64,000 nt of DNA. It comes from Streptomyces narbonensis. GTDB taxonomy: Bacteria > Actinomycetota > Actinomycetes > Streptomycetales > Streptomycetaceae. Made by a program: the position numbers and the translations under genes. How positions within the stretch are numbered: position 1 is the stretch's first letter; the number at the start of each line of letters is the position of its first letter. The DNA lies in NCBI RefSeq assembly GCF_014649015.1, contig NZ_BMSF01000006.1:248001-312000 (forward strand), read 5' to 3'. Positions 1-8,013 of this stretch are shown here, in pieces. The notes under the pieces are model-generated. The model did no database searches, had not been told where the DNA came from, and saw only the letters and a list, made by a program, of their open reading frames with translations.

Positions 1-1
1 G

Positions 2-262
2 GTGCGGCAGGACGACGAGGGGCAGCGGCTGCTGCGGCTGCTGACGCAGCGGGAGGTGGAGGTCCTGGTCCGGGTCGCGGAGGGGGAGGACACCCGGCTG
101 ATCGCGGCGGGGATGCGGATCGCGCCGAGCACGGCGCGGACGCACGTGCAGCGGGTCCTGATGAAGCTGGGCGTCGGTTCGCGTCTGGAGGCTGCGGCGC
201 TCGCGGCCCGGACGGGGCTGCTCGATCGGGCGGTGCCGATCCAGCGGGGCGCACTGCCGTAA
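2..262 (+). CDS. LuxR-family DNA-binding protein, C-terminal part (5' end outside window)
   Basis: The reading frame is open from the window edge, so the true start probably lies upstream. The visible 86 residues are a complete LuxR/NarL-type helix-turn-helix: it opens with LTQREVEVL, followed by the recognition-helix region STARTHVQRVLMKLGV and the usual alanine-rich last helix. This is the DNA-binding half of a response regulator or similar transcription factor. It closely resembles the C-terminus of the regulator at 3848-4699 on the other side of the gal operon, suggesting paralogues. Target genes and any receiver domain cannot be seen. Confidence 0.8.
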   Translation: MRQDDEGQRLLRLLTQREVEVLVRVAEGEDTRLIAAGMRIAPSTARTHVQRVLMKLGVGSRLEAAALAARTGLLDRAVPIQRGALP

Positions 263-276
263 TCCTTCGATCACTT

Positions 277-292
277 GTCCGTACGTACGGAC
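277..292. promoter_or_regulatory. 16-bp perfect palindrome upstream of the gal operon
   Basis: GTCCGTACGTACGGAC is identical to its reverse complement. It sits 15 bp after the stop of the LuxR-type gene and about 120 bp before galT. It could be a protein-binding site or part of a terminator stem. With no loop, a classical hairpin is less likely. Role unproven. Confidence 0.35.
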
Positions 293-360
293 GCGCGGGC
301 GTCCGGCGGGCGGTCGCGCGGATGTGCGGGCGGGCTTCGGCATTGACGGCGATGTTCGGA

Positions 361-376
361 TGTGATTCTTTGTGCG
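361..376 (+). promoter_or_regulatory. Candidate galP1 operator hexamers
   Basis: A TGTGAT hexamer (361-366) is followed exactly 10 bp later by TGTGCG (371-376), 35-50 bp ahead of the galT start. Direct TGTGAT-type hexamers were, from memory, described as the operator of the galactose-dependent, glucose-sensitive galP1 promoter of Streptomyces. The match is short, so this is an inference. Confidence 0.35.
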
Positions 377-410
377 TGGTTCTGTTTGATCCTGCCCGGA
401 GGGCACCCCC

Positions 411-1454
411 GTGAAGAAGACCGTCACCACGCTCGCCGACGGGCGCGAGCTGATCTACTACGACTCCCGCGACGACACCGTCCGCGACGCCGTCGACCCG
501 CGCCCCCTCACCCCCGTCGTCTCCCGCTCGGAGATCCGGTTCGACGAGCTCACCGGCGACCCCGTCGCCGTCGCCTCGCACCGGCAGGCCCGCACCTACC
601 AGCCGCCGGCCGACGCCTGCCCGCTCTGCCCCGGCCGGGACGGCCGCGAGAGCGAGATCCCCGCCGCGGACTACGAGGTGGTGGTCTTCGAGAACCGCTT
701 CCCCTCCCTGTCCGGCGGCGTCGGCCGCTGCGAGGTCGTCTGCTTCACCGACGAGCACACCGCCTCCTTCGCCGACCTCACCGAGGAGCGGGCCCGGCTC
801 GTCCTCGACGCCTGGACCGACCGGACCGCCGGACTCTCCGCGCTGCCCGGCGTCGAGCAGGTCTACTGCTTCGAGAACCGCGGCCAGGAGATCGGCGTCA
901 CCCTGCCCCACTCGCACGGCCAGATCTACGCCTTCCCGTACGTGACGCCCCGCACGGCCCAGATGCGCCGCCGCCTCGACGAGCACCGGGCCGCGACCGG
1001 CCGGAACCTCTTCGACGACGTCGTCGCCCGGGAGCTGGCCGACGGCGAGCGGATCGTCCTGGAGACCGAGCACTGGATCGCCTTCGTGCCGTACGCGGCC
1101 CACTGGCCGTACGAGGTCCACCTGCACCCCAGGCGCCGGGTGCCCGACCTGCTCGCCCTCGACGAGGCCGCCCGCACAGAGTTCGCACAGGTCTACCTGG
1201 AACTCTTGAGGCGCTTCGACCGGCTCTTCGGCCCGGACGAGCCGCCGACGCCCTACATCGCCGCCTGGCACCAGGCGCCGTTCACGGACGCGCGGCGCGA
1301 GGACTTCGGACTGCACCTGGAGCTTTTCACCGTCCGACGGGCCTCTGGCAAGCTGAAGTTCCTCGCGGGCACCGAGTCCGGCATGGGCGCGTTCATGAAC
1401 GACGTACGGCCGGAGGACGCGGCCCGACGCATCCGAGAGGTGGCGAGCAAGTGA
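411..1454 (+). CDS. galT: Galactose-1-phosphate uridylyltransferase
   Basis: Transfers UMP from UDP-glucose to galactose-1-phosphate in the cytosolic Leloir pathway. The 347-residue length is normal for the family. The active-site HSHGQ stands at residues 167-171, with His169 the expected uridylylated nucleophile, and a CPLC zinc-binding pair lies at residues 70-73. The GTG start at 411 has a GGAGGG ribosome site about 8 bases upstream and gives the expected N-terminus. The stop overlaps the galE start by 4 bases (GTGA), so the two are translationally coupled in a galT-galE-galK operon. Confidence 0.96.
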   Translation: MKKTVTTLADGRELIYYDSRDDTVRDAVDPRPLTPVVSRSEIRFDELTGDPVAVASHRQARTYQPPADACPLCPGRDGRESEIPAADYEVVVFENRFPSLSGGVGRCEVVCFTDEHTASFADLTEERARLVLDAWTDRTAGLSALPGVEQVYCFENRGQEIGVTLPHSHGQIYAFPYVTPRTAQMRRRLDEHRAATGRNLFDDVVARELADGERIVLETEHWIAFVPYAAHWPYEVHLHPRRRVPDLLALDEAARTEFAQVYLELLRRFDRLFGPDEPPTPYIAAWHQAPFTDARREDFGLHLELFTVRRASGKLKFLAGTESGMGAFMNDVRPEDAARRIREVASK

Positions 1455-2446
1455 CCACGACAGCCGAGAAGTACCTGGTGACCGGCGGGGCCGGATACGT
1501 GGGCAGCGTCGTCGCCGCCCACCTCCTGGAGCGGGGCCACCGGGTCACCGTCCTCGACGACCTCTCCACCGGCTTCGCCGAAGGCGTCCCGGAGGGCGCC
1601 GAGTTCATCGCGGGACGCGTCCAGGACGCCGCGAAGTGGCTGGACGACTCCTACGACGGCGTCCTGCACTTCGCCGCCTTCTCCCAGGTCGGCGAGTCCG
1701 TCGCCAAGCCGGAGAAGTACTGGGAGAACAACGTCGGCGGCACGATGGCCCTGCTCGCCGCCATGCGCACGGCCGGCGTGCGCCGGCTCGTCTTCTCCTC
1801 CACCGCCGCGACCTACGGCGAGCCCGAGTCCGTGCCGATCCCCGAGTCCGCGCCGACCGCGCCCACCAGCCCGTACGGCGCGAGCAAGCTGGCCGTCGAC
1901 CACATGATCGGCGGCGAGTGCGCCGCCCACGGCCTGGCCGCCGTCTCGCTGCGCTACTTCAACGTGGCCGGGGCGTACGGCTCGCTCGGCGAGCGCCACG
2001 CGCCCGAGTCGCACCTGATCCCGCTCGTCCTCCAGGTCGCCCTGGGCGAGCGCGAGGCCATCTCCGTGTACGGCGAGGACTACCCGACCCCGGACGGCAC
2101 CTGCGTCCGCGACTACATCCACGTCGCCGACCTCGCCGAGGCCCACCTCCGCGCGCTCGACGCCATGACGGCGGGCGAGGTGCCGGCCGGTGAACACCTG
2201 ATCTGCAACCTCGGCAACGGCAACGGCTTCTCCGTCCGCGAGGTCGTCGAGACCGTCCGTGCGGTCACCGGGCACCCGGTCCCCGAGATCACCGCCGCCC
2301 GCCGCCCCGGCGACCCGGCCGCCCTGGTCGCCTCGGCCGACACCGCCCGCGAGCGGCTCGGCTGGACGCCGTCCCGCCCGGACCTCGCGGACGTCGTCGC
2401 CGACGCCTGGGCCTTCGCGCGGCAGCGGGCGGGGGTGCGGCCGTGA
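1451..2446 (+). CDS. galE: UDP-glucose 4-epimerase
   Basis: Interconverts UDP-galactose and UDP-glucose with bound NAD. The N-terminus VTTTAEKYLVTGGAGYVGS carries the Rossmann GGxGYVGS nucleotide-binding loop, and the short-chain dehydrogenase YxxxK catalytic pair is seen as YGASK near residue 142. Predicted length is 331 residues, typical of bacterial GalE. The frame stays open far upstream through galT, but the GTG at 1451 overlapping the galT stop gives the natural N-terminus. Its own stop overlaps the galK start, continuing the coupled operon. Confidence 0.95.
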   Translation: MTTTAEKYLVTGGAGYVGSVVAAHLLERGHRVTVLDDLSTGFAEGVPEGAEFIAGRVQDAAKWLDDSYDGVLHFAAFSQVGESVAKPEKYWENNVGGTMALLAAMRTAGVRRLVFSSTAATYGEPESVPIPESAPTAPTSPYGASKLAVDHMIGGECAAHGLAAVSLRYFNVAGAYGSLGERHAPESHLIPLVLQVALGEREAISVYGEDYPTPDGTCVRDYIHVADLAEAHLRALDAMTAGEVPAGEHLICNLGNGNGFSVREVVETVRAVTGHPVPEITAARRPGDPAALVASADTARERLGWTPSRPDLADVVADAWAFARQRAGVRP

Positions 2447-3591
2447 TGTCGACGAGTGTCGCCGCCGGCTTCGAGGCGCTGTACGGCGCTGCCCCCGACG
2501 GGGTGTGGGCCGCCCCCGGGCGGGTCAACCTCATCGGTGAGTACACCGACTTCAACGACGGCTTCGTGCTGCCGCTCGCGCTGCCGCACACCGCCGTCGC
2601 CGCCGTCTCCCGCCGGGACGACGGCATCCTCCGCCTGCACTCCGCCGACATCGACGGCGGGATCGTCCAGCTGCACGTCGAGGAGCTCGAACCGCTCTCC
2701 GGCGGCGGCTGGGCCGCCTACCCGGCCGGAGTCGTCTGGGCGCTGCGGGAGGCCGGGCACCCCGTGACGGGGGCGGACGTCCACCTCGCCTCGACCGTGC
2801 CGACGGGCGCCGGGCTCTCCTCCTCGGCGGCCCTGGAGGTCGTCACGGCGCTCGCCCTCGACGACCTCTTCGGCCTCGGACTCACCCGGCCCGAGCTCGC
2901 GCGGCTCGCCCAGCGCGCGGAGAACGCCTTCGTCGGCGTCCCCTGCGGCGTCATGGACCAGATGGCCTCCGCCTGCGCGGAGGAGGGACACGCCCTCCAT
3001 CTGGACACCCGCGACCTCTCGTACCGCCAGGTCCCCTTCGACCTGGCCCGCGAGGGGCTCCGGCTGCTCGTCGTCGACACCCGGGTGAAGCACGCGCTCG
3101 GGGACGGCGCGTACGCGGAGCGGCGCGCCGGCTGCGAAGCGGGTGCGCGGGCGCTCGGCGTGCGCGCCCTGCGTGACGTGAGCTCCGTGCATCTGCCCGA
3201 ATCGCTCGCACTCCTGAGCGATGAGACGGTTCTGCGCTACGTCCGGCACGTCGTCACGGACAACGCCCGGGTGGAGCGGGTGATCGCGCTCCTCGACGCC
3301 GGGGACACCCGGGCCGTCGGCCCCGTCCTCACCGAGGGCCACGCCTCCCTTCGGGACGACCTCCGTGTCTCCTGCCCCGAGCTGGACCTCGTGGTCGAGG
3401 CGGCGAACGCGGCCGGGGCCCTCGGCGCCCGGATGACCGGCGGCGGCTTCGGCGGCTCCGCCGTCGTCCTCGTCGACACCGCCCGGGCGGAGGCGGTCGC
3501 CGCCGCCGTCGGGAAGGCCTTCGCCGAGGCCGGGTACACGGCTCCCGGGATCTTCCCGGCCGTGCCCGCGGGGGGCGCGCGCCGCCTCTGA
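2443..3591 (+). CDS. galK: Galactokinase
   Basis: Phosphorylates galactose to galactose-1-phosphate with ATP, the first step of the Leloir pathway. It is a GHMP kinase of 382 residues with the galactokinase signature GRVNLIGEYTDFNDG near the N-terminus, the phosphate-binding loop PTGAGLSSSAA in the middle and GGGFGGSAV near the C-terminus. Two starts are possible: GTG 2443 or ATG 2446, both overlapping the galE stop. The last gene of the operon, it is followed by a hairpin at 3667-3700. Confidence 0.95.
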   Translation: MMSTSVAAGFEALYGAAPDGVWAAPGRVNLIGEYTDFNDGFVLPLALPHTAVAAVSRRDDGILRLHSADIDGGIVQLHVEELEPLSGGGWAAYPAGVVWALREAGHPVTGADVHLASTVPTGAGLSSSAALEVVTALALDDLFGLGLTRPELARLAQRAENAFVGVPCGVMDQMASACAEEGHALHLDTRDLSYRQVPFDLAREGLRLLVVDTRVKHALGDGAYAERRAGCEAGARALGVRALRDVSSVHLPESLALLSDETVLRYVRHVVTDNARVERVIALLDAGDTRAVGPVLTEGHASLRDDLRVSCPELDLVVEAANAAGALGARMTGGGFGGSAVVLVDTARAEAVAAAVGKAFAEAGYTAPGIFPAVPAGGARRL

Positions 3592-3666
3592 GCCCCGCCC
3601 ACCCCCGCCCATCCCCCGTCGTACAAACGGACGACTTCACACAGTTCCGCCAAACGGCCCCCGCCG

Positions 3667-3700
3667 CGACGCCCCACCCCTACTGTGAGGGGCGGCGTCG
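3667..3700 (+). terminator. Probable terminator of the gal operon
   Basis: CGACGCC (3667-3673) pairs with GGCGTCG (3694-3700), and an inner CCCC/GGGG pairing is possible with a small bulge. It lies 75 bp after galK, has no T tract, and fits the usual Streptomyces hairpin terminator. Confidence 0.55.
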
Positions 3701-3847
3701 GTGGGGGCCGGTGCCGATCAGGGGTCGAGACCTGCCGGGTACGGTGCCGCGAGCGGGGGTAACAGTCAACGCACGGCGGCGGCCGTGTGACCGACGGACC
3801 CGCCCCCGGCGCCGTGCCCGCGCCGGTCCGTTCCTCGACACTTGGGG

Positions 3848-4699
3848 GTGTCCGTGGCACGTATCCGGGTCCTGGTGGTGGACGACCACCGCATCTTCGC
3901 CGAGTCTCTGGCCGCGGCTCTCGCGGCGGAACCCGACGTCGACGTCTCCGCCGCGGGCAGCGGCCCGGCCGCCATGCGCTGTCTGGACCGCGGGGCCGCG
4001 GAGGGGCGCAGGTTCGACGTGCTGCTCGTCGACGCCGAGCTGGGCGCGGGTCCCGTCGTGCCGGCGAGCGCCGCGGCGCGCGCCGTACCGGACCAGGCGG
4101 AGCCCGTGGTCGACGGGATCTCCCTGGTCGCGGGGGTGCGCCGGGCCCAGCCCGCCGTCCGCACCGTCGTCCTCGCCGAGAAGGACGACCCGCGCAGGGC
4201 GGCGCTCGCCCTCCAGGCCGGGGCCTCGGGCTGGGTCGCGAAGGACTGCTCGCTCCAGCGTCTCCTCGCCGTGGTCCGGGGGGTGTTGCGGGACGAGACG
4301 CATCTGCCGCCCGCGCTGCTCACGGGCGTCCTGCGGGAGCTGACGGCGGCGCGGAAGCACCGTACGGACAGCGAGCGGCTGGTGGAGTCCCTGACGCCGC
4401 GCGAGCGGGAGGTGCTGCGCTGCATGGTCGCGGGCCTGGGCCGCAAGGCGGTCGCCGAGCGGCTCTTCCTCTCCCCGCACACCGTCCGTACGCACATGCA
4501 GAACGTGCTGGGGAAGCTGGGCGTCCACTCGACCCTGGCGGCGGTGGCGCTGGCCCGCCGCGCGGGCGTCGGCCCGGCGCAGCTGGAAACGGACCCCCCG
4601 CCGGGCCGGGAGCCGGCCGGGCAGGTGCTGCCGGGGCAGGCGCCGCCCGGTCGCGTACTACCCGGGGATGTTGTCGAACGGGGCGGTCAGCCGGCGTAG
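3848..4699 (+). CDS. Orphan LuxR/NarL-type response regulator
   Basis: A receiver domain begins with VLVVDDHRIF (acidic pair), has the likely phosphoacceptor Asp in DVLLVDAELG and a conserved Lys in GWVAKD. A roughly 25-residue Pro/Ala-rich stretch after the phosphoacceptor is longer than usual. The C-terminal LuxR helix-turn-helix starts LTPREREVL and contains SPHTVRTHMQNVLGKLGV. A Pro/Gly-rich tail follows. GTG 3848 is preferred over TTG 3842; GTG 3854 is also possible. No histidine kinase is adjacent; the only one in the window is 20 kb away. The 3' end overlaps the convergent MarR gene by 42 bp. Confidence 0.88.
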   Translation: MSVARIRVLVVDDHRIFAESLAAALAAEPDVDVSAAGSGPAAMRCLDRGAAEGRRFDVLLVDAELGAGPVVPASAAARAVPDQAEPVVDGISLVAGVRRAQPAVRTVVLAEKDDPRRAALALQAGASGWVAKDCSLQRLLAVVRGVLRDETHLPPALLTGVLRELTAARKHRTDSERLVESLTPREREVLRCMVAGLGRKAVAERLFLSPHTVRTHMQNVLGKLGVHSTLAAVALARRAGVGPAQLETDPPPGREPAGQVLPGQAPPGRVLPGDVVERGGQPA

Positions 4700-5155
4700 C
4701 AGCGCGGCCAGATCGCCGCGCTGGGCGCGGGAGAGCTGGGCCAGGATGGCGCGCTCCTGGGCGAGCAGCCCGGCGAGCGCCTCGTCGGCGCGGTCGCGGC
4801 CCTCGGGGGTGAGCCGGACGAGGACCCCGCGCCGGTCGCTGGGGTCGGGGAGCCGCTCGACCAGGCCCTTCTTCGTGAGCCGGTCGATGCGGTTGGTCAT
4901 GGTGCCCGAGGTGACCAGAGTCTGTGTCAGGAGCTGACCGGGGGAGAGCTGGTAGGGCGCGCCGGCCCGGCGGAGCGAGGTGAGGACGTCGAACTCCCAG
5001 GGCTCCAGCTGGTGCTCGGAGAAGGCGAGACGACGGGCGCGGTCGAGGTGCCGGGCGAGCCGCGAGACGCGGCTGAGCACCTCGAGCGGTTCCACGTCGA
5101 GGTCGGGGCGCTCGCGGCGCCATGCTGCGACCAGTCGGTCGACCTCGTCCTCCAT
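4658..5155 (-). CDS. tamR: MarR-family regulator, probably TamR
   Basis: A 165-residue winged-helix protein with a MarR recognition helix (VTSGTMTNRIDRLTKKGLV) and a DRRG wing. It is divergent from the trans-aconitate methyltransferase gene, with a 162-bp shared control region containing palindromes. In S. coelicolor the MarR protein in this arrangement, TamR, is known to repress tam and genes of the citrate cycle and to release DNA on binding citrate, cis-aconitate or trans-aconitate. The ATG at 5155 gives the normal MarR N-terminus; the frame stays open further upstream but has no family-like residues there. Function is inferred from family and context. Confidence 0.85.
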   Translation of the reverse strand: MEDEVDRLVAAWRRERPDLDVEPLEVLSRVSRLARHLDRARRLAFSEHQLEPWEFDVLTSLRRAGAPYQLSPGQLLTQTLVTSGTMTNRIDRLTKKGLVERLPDPSDRRGVLVRLTPEGRDRADEALAGLLAQERAILAQLSRAQRGDLAALLRRLTAPFDNIPG

Positions 5156-5204
5156 GACGATCAGTGTAGAGGGTCTGTTGACATAAAGTCTCTTGGGTTC
5201 AAGT

Positions 5205-5234
5205 TTCTCGATATCGAGAATCTCGATTGCGAGA
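5205..5234. promoter_or_regulatory. TamR operator in the tamR-tam intergenic region
   Basis: TTCTCGATATCGAGAA (5205-5220) is a perfect 16-bp palindrome, immediately followed by TCTCG-ATTG-CGAGA (5221-5234), a second inverted repeat. Both share the TCTCGA half-site. The sites lie about 50 bp upstream of tamR and about 85 bp upstream of tam in unusually AT-rich DNA, as expected for a divergent MarR operator covering both promoters. Confidence 0.8.
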
Positions 5235-5317
5235 TATATTTCAGCCAACTGTGGGGAAGAGACCGGCCGGAACATCATTCCGTTTTGGTAACTCGTTCCA
5301 GCAAGGGGGCTTCGAAC

Positions 5318-6151
5318 ATGCATTCCGTGGAATCCGCCGCACCAACGTGGGATCCGCAGCAGTACCTCCGTCACTCCGGCCACCGCACCCGGCCCTTCCT
5401 CGACCTGCTCGCCCGAATACCACGCCTGCCGGCCAAGGACCGGCCGGCCCGCATCGCCGACCTCGGCTGCGGGCCGGGAAACGTCACGGCGCTCCTCGCC
5501 GAACACTGGGCCGACGCCCACATCACCGGCTTCGACCTGTCGCCCGACATGTTGGAGCGCGCCGAGAAGGACTGGTCAGGCACCACGAGGGGCGGCGGCT
5601 GGCTCGACTTCCGGCCCGCCGACGCCGCGCACTGGACGCCCGCCGAGCCCTTCGACCTGATCGTCTCCAACGCGGCCCTCCAGTGGGTGCCGAACCACCC
5701 GGAGTCCTTCGCCGCCTGGATCGACGGGCTCCGCCCCGGCGGCACCCTCGCCTTCCAGGTCCCCGGCAACTTCGTCTCGCCCAGCCACGCCCTGATCGGC
5801 GAACTCTGCGACACCCCCGAGTGGCGCTCGCGCCTCGGCGACCAGGGCCGCCGCTTCGTCCACATCCTCGACGCGGCCGAATACCTCACCCGGCTCACCG
5901 ACCTCGGCTGCGAGACCGAGGTCTGGGAGACCACGTACTGCCGGCTCCTCCAGGGTGAGGACCCCGTTCTCGACTGGGTGATGGGGACGGCGCTGCGGCC
6001 CGTCCTCACGACCCTGGGCGACGACCAGGCGGCGGTCGACGCGTTCCTCGCGCAGTACCGCACCCTGCTCCGCCAGGCCTATCCACCGGGCCCGCACGGC
6101 ACGGTCTTCCCGTTCCGCCGGGTCTTCGCCGTCGCACGCAAGCCGGCGTGA
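5318..6151 (+). CDS. tam: Trans-aconitate 2-methyltransferase
   Basis: A cytosolic SAM-dependent methyltransferase that methylates trans-aconitate, a spontaneous isomer of cis-aconitate that inhibits aconitase. The SAM-binding motif IADLGCGPGNVT lies near residue 45, and the region LIVSNAALQWVPNH near residue 110 is typical of Tam. At 277 residues it has normal length. ATG 5318 has an AAGGGGGC ribosome site 8 bases upstream; the upstream open frame is the antisense of tamR. Likely controlled by the adjacent divergent MarR protein through the palindromes at 5205-5234. A strong hairpin follows. Confidence 0.9.
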   Translation: MHSVESAAPTWDPQQYLRHSGHRTRPFLDLLARIPRLPAKDRPARIADLGCGPGNVTALLAEHWADAHITGFDLSPDMLERAEKDWSGTTRGGGWLDFRPADAAHWTPAEPFDLIVSNAALQWVPNHPESFAAWIDGLRPGGTLAFQVPGNFVSPSHALIGELCDTPEWRSRLGDQGRRFVHILDAAEYLTRLTDLGCETEVWETTYCRLLQGEDPVLDWVMGTALRPVLTTLGDDQAAVDAFLAQYRTLLRQAYPPGPHGTVFPFRRVFAVARKPA

Positions 6152-6165
6152 GTGCCTTAACGTGC

Positions 6166-6201
6166 GGGAGCCCCGCACCGGAGTTCCGGTGCGGGGCTCC
6201 C
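6166..6201. terminator. Bidirectional terminator between tam and the FG-GAP gene
   Basis: A perfect 16-bp stem (6166-6181 with 6186-6201) closes a 4-base AGTT loop. It lies 14 bp after the tam stop and 17 bp beyond the stop of the convergent gene, so it can serve both. The stem core is closely similar to the hairpin at 7965-7992. Confidence 0.9.
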
Positions 6202-6218
6202 GTGGCCGGCCCGTCCTT

Positions 6219-7943
6219 CTAGTACAGGTCGCCGTAGGTCTGGTAGCCGTAGCCGATCTTCACCCGCGGGGTGAGGGTCGCGCCGGTGCCCGTCCCCAGG
6301 TAGCGGTACAGGTCACCCGCCGAGTTCACCGCCAGCAGGTCGGCCTTGCCGTCGCCGCTCATGTCGCCGGGCGCCGCCAGCTTGTTGTACGTGTTCCAGC
6401 CGCCGCCGAGGCTCACGCGCTTGGCGAACGGGGCGGTCGCGGAGCCCGTGCCCCGGTACAGCCAGAGGGTGCCGGAGCCGTCGCGGGCCAGCAGGTCCGT
6501 CCGGCCGTCGCCCGAGAAGTCGCCCGCGCCCAGGACGCGGTTGTACGCGCTCCAGCCGTCGCCGACCCGGATCCGCGAGGCCACCGCCGTGCCCTTGCCG
6601 TTGCCGGGGTACAGGTAGAGGACACCGGTACGGTCCCGGGCGACCAGGTCGGCCTTGCCGTCGCCGGTCAGGTCACCGGGGCCGACGATCAGGTTGTAGA
6701 TCTGCCAGCCGCCGCCGAGGTCGACCGAGCCGTTGCTGTACAGGTGGCCCTGGTAGACCTCCAGGAGGTCGGAGATCGGGCCCGGGTCCAGCGCGGAGGC
6801 GAACGAGACGCTCGCCCCGGCGAAGTAGCCGGTGGGACCCACCTGATCGCGGGCGCCGAGCTTGCCGCCGTTGCGGTGGCGGTACTCGAAGACCGTCCCG
6901 GCCTTGTCGCGGGCGAGGATCCCGCGCTTGCCGTTCGTCGGGACGTTGCCCGCCGAGGCGAACTGGTCGACGTCGAACCAGCTGCCGGAGAGCTTCGCCC
7001 GCGCCGAGTACGAGCCGTTGCCCAGGCCGCTGTAGGCCCAGAGGGCGCCGGCGGCGTCCCGGGCGAGCAGGTCGGCCCTGCCGTCGCCGTTGCGGTCGTC
7101 GGGGGCGAGGATCTGGTTGTACGTGTTCCAGCCCTTGCCGAGCTCCCGGCGGGGCTTGAACGGCGCCCTCGGGTCGCCGGTGCTGCCGTAGAAGTACAGC
7201 TTGCCGTCCGTGGTCCGGGCCACGACGTCACCGCGGCCGTCACCGCTGTTGTCGCCGACGCCCACGAGCTGGTCGTAGACGCCCCAGCCGCCGCCGATCT
7301 TCACGCGGCCGGCGAACGGCGCGGACGCCGCGCCGGTCCAGCGGTAGTAGTAGAGGTCGCCGTTGTGCTGGCGGGCCAGCAGGTCGGCCTTGCCGTCGCC
7401 GCTGATGTCACCGGGCGAGAAGATCTTGTTGTAGAGGGTCCAGCCCTTGCCCGACCAGGTGATCGAGCCGCCGGTCAGGGTCGACTCCGAGTACAGACGG
7501 AGCACACCGTCCTCGGCGAGCGTGAGCAGCTCGGGCTTGCCCGTGCCGTTCTGGTCGCCGAGCGGAACGAGGTCGAAGCTCAGCCCGGAGCCGTGGGGCT
7601 CGTCGAACACGGTGGCGGCCGCGCCGTTGGACGGCGCGACGAACGTCCAGCCGGTCCACCTGCGGTGGACCAGGTCGGTCTTGCCGTCCCCGGTCACGTC
7701 GAAACGGGGCCGCACGACGGCCGTCGCCGCGGCGGTGCGAGCCGTGCCCTGCTCGACGGCCGGCTGCGACATGTCCAGTACCGGCGTCGTGCTGTCATCG
7801 CGCGGCGCCTGCTTCACGAAGGTCCGGGGTCCGGGCTCGGCGGGCTCGGCCACGGCGGGCGAGGCGAGGAGCATGCCGGCGGACAGGGCGAGCGCGGTGC
7901 ACGTGGTGACACGGCGGGCGCGCCCGAAGAACGCGGAAGTCAA
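6219..7943 (-). CDS. Secreted FG-GAP/VCBS repeat protein A
   Basis: A predicted secreted beta-propeller protein of about 574 residues. A Sec signal peptide (ARRVTTCTALALSAGMLLA... ending AVA) is followed by roughly ten repeats of 45-50 residues with the pattern GW-YN-GD-SGDGKADLLAR-G-LYLY, the calcium-binding FG-GAP/VCBS signature. TTG 7943 with a GGGGGGA ribosome site is preferred; an upstream in-frame ATG at 7973 lies inside the terminator of the next gene. It is a tandem paralogue of 8014-9699, sharing signal peptide, repeats and the unusual TTG start context. Such proteins are common and of mostly unknown extracellular role in Streptomyces. Confidence 0.88.
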   Translation of the reverse strand: MTSAFFGRARRVTTCTALALSAGMLLASPAVAEPAEPGPRTFVKQAPRDDSTTPVLDMSQPAVEQGTARTAAATAVVRPRFDVTGDGKTDLVHRRWTGWTFVAPSNGAAATVFDEPHGSGLSFDLVPLGDQNGTGKPELLTLAEDGVLRLYSESTLTGGSITWSGKGWTLYNKIFSPGDISGDGKADLLARQHNGDLYYYRWTGAASAPFAGRVKIGGGWGVYDQLVGVGDNSGDGRGDVVARTTDGKLYFYGSTGDPRAPFKPRRELGKGWNTYNQILAPDDRNGDGRADLLARDAAGALWAYSGLGNGSYSARAKLSGSWFDVDQFASAGNVPTNGKRGILARDKAGTVFEYRHRNGGKLGARDQVGPTGYFAGASVSFASALDPGPISDLLEVYQGHLYSNGSVDLGGGWQIYNLIVGPGDLTGDGKADLVARDRTGVLYLYPGNGKGTAVASRIRVGDGWSAYNRVLGAGDFSGDGRTDLLARDGSGTLWLYRGTGSATAPFAKRVSLGGGWNTYNKLAAPGDMSGDGKADLLAVNSAGDLYRYLGTGTGATLTPRVKIGYGYQTYGDLY

Positions 7944-7964
7944 GAATCCCCCCAGGGATGAGAC

Positions 7965-7992
7965 GGCCCGCACCGGAACTCCGATGCGGGCC
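7965..7992 (-). terminator. Terminator of FG-GAP gene B
   Basis: A 13-bp stem (7965-7977 with 7980-7992) with one mismatch, just downstream of the stop of the minus-strand gene 8014-9699. Its core GCACCGGA/TCCGATGC differs by few bases from the core of the hairpin at 6166-6201, which follows the paralogous gene. Confidence 0.75.
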
Positions 7993-8013
7993 GGCTGGTA
8001 ACGGCGGAGCCGT

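Noticed and set aside
362..2446. A 694-codon open frame covering galT and galE in one reading frame
   Set aside because: Its first half is the out-of-frame shadow of galT (Arg/Pro-rich); only the part from GTG 1451 is galE. Not a fusion.
6162..7961. Long plus-strand frame antisense to FG-GAP gene A (and a similar one at 8248-9837)
   Set aside because: Shadow of the repeats on the opposite strand; repeats such as QVGLAVA mirror the coding repeats.
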